A stretch of 11,368 bases of DNA, taken from assembly GCA_031282085.1 (NCBI GenBank), contig JAITEK010000091.1:1-11368 (forward strand), given 5' to 3'. The DNA comes from Coriobacteriales bacterium. Lineage in GTDB: Bacteria; Actinomycetota; Coriobacteriia; Coriobacteriales; UBA8131. The position numbers were made by a program, and so were the translations under genes. Of the stretch, positions 7,995 to 11,368 are shown one piece after another (positions within the stretch are counted from its first letter, which is position 1; each line of letters opens with the position of its first letter). Below the pieces are notes generated by a model. It worked only from the letters and a program-made list of their open reading frames with translations, was not told the origin of the DNA and ran no database searches.

Positions 7995-10900
7995 ATGACA
8001 GAATTCGACGTCAACAACTTCGACCAGCTCCGCATCGGCCTGGCATCGGCTGAGCGTATCCGTTCCTGGTCACGGGGTGAAGTAAAAAAGCCCGAGACCA
8101 TCAACTACCGGACGCTCAAGCCCGAGAAAGACGGTCTGTTCTGCGAGAAGATATTCGGTCCAACCAAGGACTGGGAGTGCAACTGCGGCAAGTATAAGCG
8201 CATCCGCTTCAAGGGCATCGTCTGCGAGCGCTGCGGTGTTGAGGTTACGCGCTCCAAGGTTCGCCGCGAGCGCATGGGCCACATCGAGTTGGCCGCGCCC
8301 GTGAGCCATATCTGGTACTTTAAGGGTTCGCCCTCCCGCCTCGGCTACCTGCTCGACGTTCCTCCTAAGGAGCTGGAGAAGGTGCTGTACTTTGCCTCGT
8401 CCATCATCACCTGGATAGACACCGACGCGCGCGACACCGACGCGGTGGACCTCAAGGACGAGCTGACCGCCGATTTGGAGGAGCTGGACGCCGAGCTTGA
8501 GCGCGCCATTGAGGCGACCCGTCGCCTCTCCACGGAGTTTGCCGACGACGAGGAGTTTGCGGCGGACATTGAGGAGGACGAGCGGCTCACCCCCGAGGAG
8601 GTTGAGCAGGAGATAATCGATCTGAAGGAGGAGTATGCCGAGCGCAAGGAGTTGCGCATCGAGGCATACAATGCCTTCCTCAAGCTCAGCGAGAAGCAGC
8701 TTGTGAGTGACGAGGCCCTGTACCGCGAGATGCGCCTCAACTACAGCGAGTACTTCCGCGGTGGCGTGGGCGCTGAGGCTGTGCGCGACTTGCTGGCGGC
8801 CATCGATCTTGAGCAGACCGCAGCCGAGCTGCGCCTGGTCATCGCCGAGGGCAAGGGGCAGAAGCGGGCTAAGGCCATTAAGCGCCTCAAGGTTGTGGAT
8901 GCCTTCATTAAAAGTGAGAACAAGCCCGAGGACATGATTCTCGACGTCATTCCCGTTATCCCGCCCGACCTGCGCCCGATGGTGCAGCTCGACGGCGGGC
9001 GTTTTGCCACGAGCGACCTTAACGACCTGTACCGTCGCGTTATCAACCGCAACAACCGCCTCAAGCGGCTGCTCGATCTCGGCGCGCCCGAGATTATCGT
9101 GAACAACGAGAAGCGTATGCTGCAGGAGGCCGTTGACTCACTGTTCGACAACGGGCGCCGCGGCCGTCCTGTTACGGGGCCAGGCAATCGTCCGCTCAAG
9201 TCCATCAGTGATATGCTCAAGGGCAAGCAGGGACGCTTCCGCCAGAACCTGCTGGGCAAGCGCGTCGACTACTCCGGCCGTTCCGTCATCGTTGTGGGCC
9301 CGCAGCTCAAGATATACCAGTGCGGCCTGCCCAAGATCATGGCGCTTGAGCTGTTTAAGCCCTTTGTGGTTAAGCGGCTTGTGGAGCTGGAGCATTCACC
9401 CAACGTCAAGGCTGCTAAAAAGGCCGTTGACCGCGCCGTCTCCACCACCGTGTGGGACGTGCTGGAGGAGGTTATTGCCGAGCATCCCGTGCTGCTCAAC
9501 CGCGCACCGACCCTGCACCGCCTTGGCATCCAGGCCTTTGAGCCGGTACTCGTTGAGGGCAAGGCCATCCGTCTGCACCCGCTCGTCTGCACCGCCTTCA
9601 ATGCGGACTTCGACGGCGACCAGATGGCGGTTCACGTGCCGCTGTCCGGCGAGGCGCAGGCCGAGGCTCGCGTGCTCATGCTCTCAGCCAACAACATCAA
9701 ATCGCCTGCGCACGGCCGCCCGCTCGCGGTGCCTACGCAGGACATGATTATCGGCCTGTACTACCTCACGGCCGCCCGTGAGGGCTTCCCCGGTGAGGGA
9801 CGCGCCTTTATGAGTTTTGACGACGCGCTCAACGCCTACGACTCGCGCGCGGATGTAGACTTGCAGGCCAGGATACAGGTGCGCCTCATCAAGGACACGG
9901 TCGTCGAGACGGCCTATGGAGTCTTTGAGGAGCGCAAGGCCGGTGAGCGCATCGAGACCACCATCGGACGCATCACCTTTAACAACGTGCTGCCCGAGGA
10001 CCATTCCTTTGTGAACTACGAGATGAACAAAAAGGAAACAGCCCGCCTGGTGGAGGACTGCTGCAACCGTTACACGGTCTCGCAGATGCCCGAGATACTC
10101 GACGGCCTCAAGGCCATCGGTTTTCACTACGCGACGCGTGCCGGTGTTACCGTAAGCGTCTACGACGCGACGGTGCCGCCCGAGAAGGAGGCCATCCTCG
10201 CCGAGGCCGACCGCAAGGTCGCCGCCATCGACGCGGACTACGAGCTGGGCCTCATGAGCTCCGACGAGCGTCATCGCCAGGTGGTTGACATCTGGAACGC
10301 CGCCAACGAGGAGGTCGGAGAGGCGATGGCCGCCAACTTCGACAAGTTCAATCCCATCTACATGATGGCTTTCTCCGGCGCCCGTGGTGACATCAAGCAG
10401 ATCCGTCAGCTCGCCGGTATGCGCGGTCTTATGTCCGACCCGAAAGGTGAGATCATCGACCGCCCCATCAAGGCGAACTTCCGCGAGGGTCTCTCTGTCC
10501 TTGAGTACTTTATCTCCACGCACGGCGCGCGTAAAGGTCTGGCCGACACGGCGCTGCGTACCGCAGACTCCGGTTACCTCACGCGTCGTCTCGTCGACGT
10601 GGCGCAGGACGTTATCGTCCGCGAGGTAGACTGCGGCACCGAGGATGGCATCGACTACAGCCTCACGAACGACAAGGGCGAGATCGACCGTAACCTCATC
10701 GGTCGCTGCCTGCTTGATCCAGCCGTGCATCCCGAGACGGGCGAGATACTGCTCGACAAAGACCAGTACATAACCTCGCTTGTCGATGCACAGAAGCTGG
10801 TTGACGCCGGTCTTGAGATAGTGCGTATCCGTACAATCATGACCTGCCACGCCCATCGCGGCGTCTGCCAAAAGTGCTACGGCTGGGACCTTGCGGCCTC

Positions 10901-11368
10901 GCGCCCCATCAACATCGGCACGGCGGTTGGCATCATCGCGGCACAGTCTATCGGTGAGCCGGGAACCCAGCTTACCATGCGTACCTTCCACACCGGTGGC
11001 GTTGCGGGTGAGGATATCACCCACGGTCTGCCCCGCGTTACCGAGCTGTTTGAGGCGCGCCGTCCCAAGGGCCAGGCCATCCTCGCCGAGATTGCCGGTA
11101 CTCTGCAGATTACCGGCGACCGCAACCAGCGGACGCTGACCATCAGCGACAAGGAAGGCAACTTCCGTGAGTACCAGATTTCTGTGCGTGCCCAGCTTCT
11201 GCCAGACACGGTGGATGGCGCGCAGGTAGAGGTCGGCCAGCAGCTCACCAAGGGTTCCATCAACCCGCATGACCTGCTGCGCCTTACGGACTCCAACACC
11301 ACGTTGCGTTACATCGTCAAGCAGGTGCAGGACGTTTACATCAGCCAGGGCGTAGACATCAACGATAA
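7995..11368 (+). CDS. rpoC: RNA polymerase subunit beta' (3' end outside window)
   Basis: RpoC carries the catalytic centre of RNA polymerase. 1124 codons are present without interruption, and the frame is open at the right edge; judged by actinobacterial beta', roughly the last tenth is missing. Numbered from ATG 7995: zinc site 1 at C62, C64, C77 and C80; the metal-binding active site NADFDGDQMAVH with D538, D540 and D542; the bridge-helix region around THGARKGLADTALRTADSGY; zinc site 2 at C880, C951, C958 and C961; and the trigger-loop core LTMRTFH with M995 and H999. The trigger loop lacks the large proteobacterial insertion. A charged helical stretch (about 140-220) replaces the variable N-terminal region, as in other actinobacteria. 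ATG 7995 gives MTEFDVNNFDQLRIGLA, close to normal RpoC starts; an in-frame GTG at 7989 overlapping the rpoB stop would add two residues. GGAGAGGG (7975-7982) is the likely ribosome binding site. Confidence 0.97.
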   Translation, partial: MTEFDVNNFDQLRIGLASAERIRSWSRGEVKKPETINYRTLKPEKDGLFCEKIFGPTKDWECNCGKYKRIRFKGIVCERCGVEVTRSKVRRERMGHIELAAPVSHIWYFKGSPSRLGYLLDVPPKELEKVLYFASSIITWIDTDARDTDAVDLKDELTADLEELDAELERAIEATRRLSTEFADDEEFAADIEEDERLTPEEVEQEIIDLKEEYAERKELRIEAYNAFLKLSEKQLVSDEALYREMRLNYSEYFRGGVGAEAVRDLLAAIDLEQTAAELRLVIAEGKGQKRAKAIKRLKVVDAFIKSENKPEDMILDVIPVIPPDLRPMVQLDGGRFATSDLNDLYRRVINRNNRLKRLLDLGAPEIIVNNEKRMLQEAVDSLFDNGRRGRPVTGPGNRPLKSISDMLKGKQGRFRQNLLGKRVDYSGRSVIVVGPQLKIYQCGLPKIMALELFKPFVVKRLVELEHSPNVKAAKKAVDRAVSTTVWDVLEEVIAEHPVLLNRAPTLHRLGIQAFEPVLVEGKAIRLHPLVCTAFNADFDGDQMAVHVPLSGEAQAEARVLMLSANNIKSPAHGRPLAVPTQDMIIGLYYLTAAREGFPGEGRAFMSFDDALNAYDSRADVDLQARIQVRLIKDTVVETAYGVFEERKAGERIETTIGRITFNNVLPEDHSFVNYEMNKKETARLVEDCCNRYTVSQMPEILDGLKAIGFHYATRAGVTVSVYDATVPPEKEAILAEADRKVAAIDADYELGLMSSDERHRQVVDIWNAANEEVGEAMAANFDKFNPIYMMAFSGARGDIKQIRQLAGMRGLMSDPKGEIIDRPIKANFREGLSVLEYFISTHGARKGLADTALRTADSGYLTRRLVDVAQDVIVREVDCGTEDGIDYSLTNDKGEIDRNLIGRCLLDPAVHPETGEILLDKDQYITSLVDAQKLVDAGLEIVRIRTIMTCHAHRGVCQKCYGWDLAASRPINIGTAVGIIAAQSIGEPGTQLTMRTFHTGGVAGEDITHGLPRVTELFEARRPKGQAILAEIAGTLQITGDRNQRTLTISDKEGNFREYQISVRAQLLPDTVDGAQVEVGQQLTKGSINPHDLLRLTDSNTTLRYIVKQVQDVYISQGVDIND

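Noticed and set aside
8400..8670. Charged, acidic helical insertion in RpoC
   Set aside because: Actinobacterial beta' subunits normally carry a charged coiled-coil-like stretch here (M. tuberculosis RpoC has one), so it is lineage-typical.
9684..11270. Minus-strand open frame of 528 codons opposite rpoC
   Set aside because: rpoC reads without interruption on the + strand with all catalytic motifs; the antisense frame is a codon-composition artefact.

Overview
This GC-rich window contains ordinary, densely packed housekeeping genes, all on the + strand. RpoB and RpoC have the actinobacterial look: no large proteobacterial insertions, a charged helical stretch in the N-terminal part of beta', and 'DLNDLYRRVINRNNRLKRL'-type sequence. 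GTG and TTG starts, stop/start overlaps of the GTGA type, a TANNNT -10 box without a Shine-Dalgarno site, and the order phoH-ybeY-dgkA-era-recO followed by comF and rpoBC suggest a high-GC Gram-positive bacterium. Class Coriobacteriia is my best guess. It is an inference, not a proof.

Layout. (1) 1-3042: a tight cluster of the 3' end of phoH, ybeY (16S rRNA maturation endonuclease), dgkA (undecaprenol/diacylglycerol kinase family), era (GTPase of 30S assembly) and recO (recombination mediator). Adjacent genes overlap by 1-4 bp or are 2-3 bp apart, so they probably form one transcript. YbeY and Era both act in 16S rRNA/30S maturation; DgkA belongs to lipid-carrier and envelope metabolism; RecO belongs to RecFOR repair. 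(2) 3043-3304: a 262-bp gap packed with small palindromes, a REP-like repeat and a 17-bp tandem duplication. (3) 3305-4132: comF, a phosphoribosyltransferase-like competence/DNA-uptake protein that looks leaderless. (4) 4133-4272: a promoter region with a palindrome, phased T-tracts, -35/-10 boxes and a strong ribosome binding site. (5) 4273-11368: rpoB (TTG start, complete) and rpoC (truncated by the window end), the two large RNA polymerase subunits, overlapping or 2 bp apart.

I see no undescribed multi-gene system. The most interesting signals are at sub-gene scale. A G-rich, palindromic repeat-like segment is carried in frame between the two zinc-binding CxxC pairs of RecO. A low-complexity Glu/Ala insertion sits in YbeY. 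RpoB has a 132-residue, strongly acidic C-terminal tail. The recO-comF gap has a repeat mosaic. comF has a probable leaderless start. The rpoBC promoter follows comF directly, with no rplJ/rplL immediately upstream.
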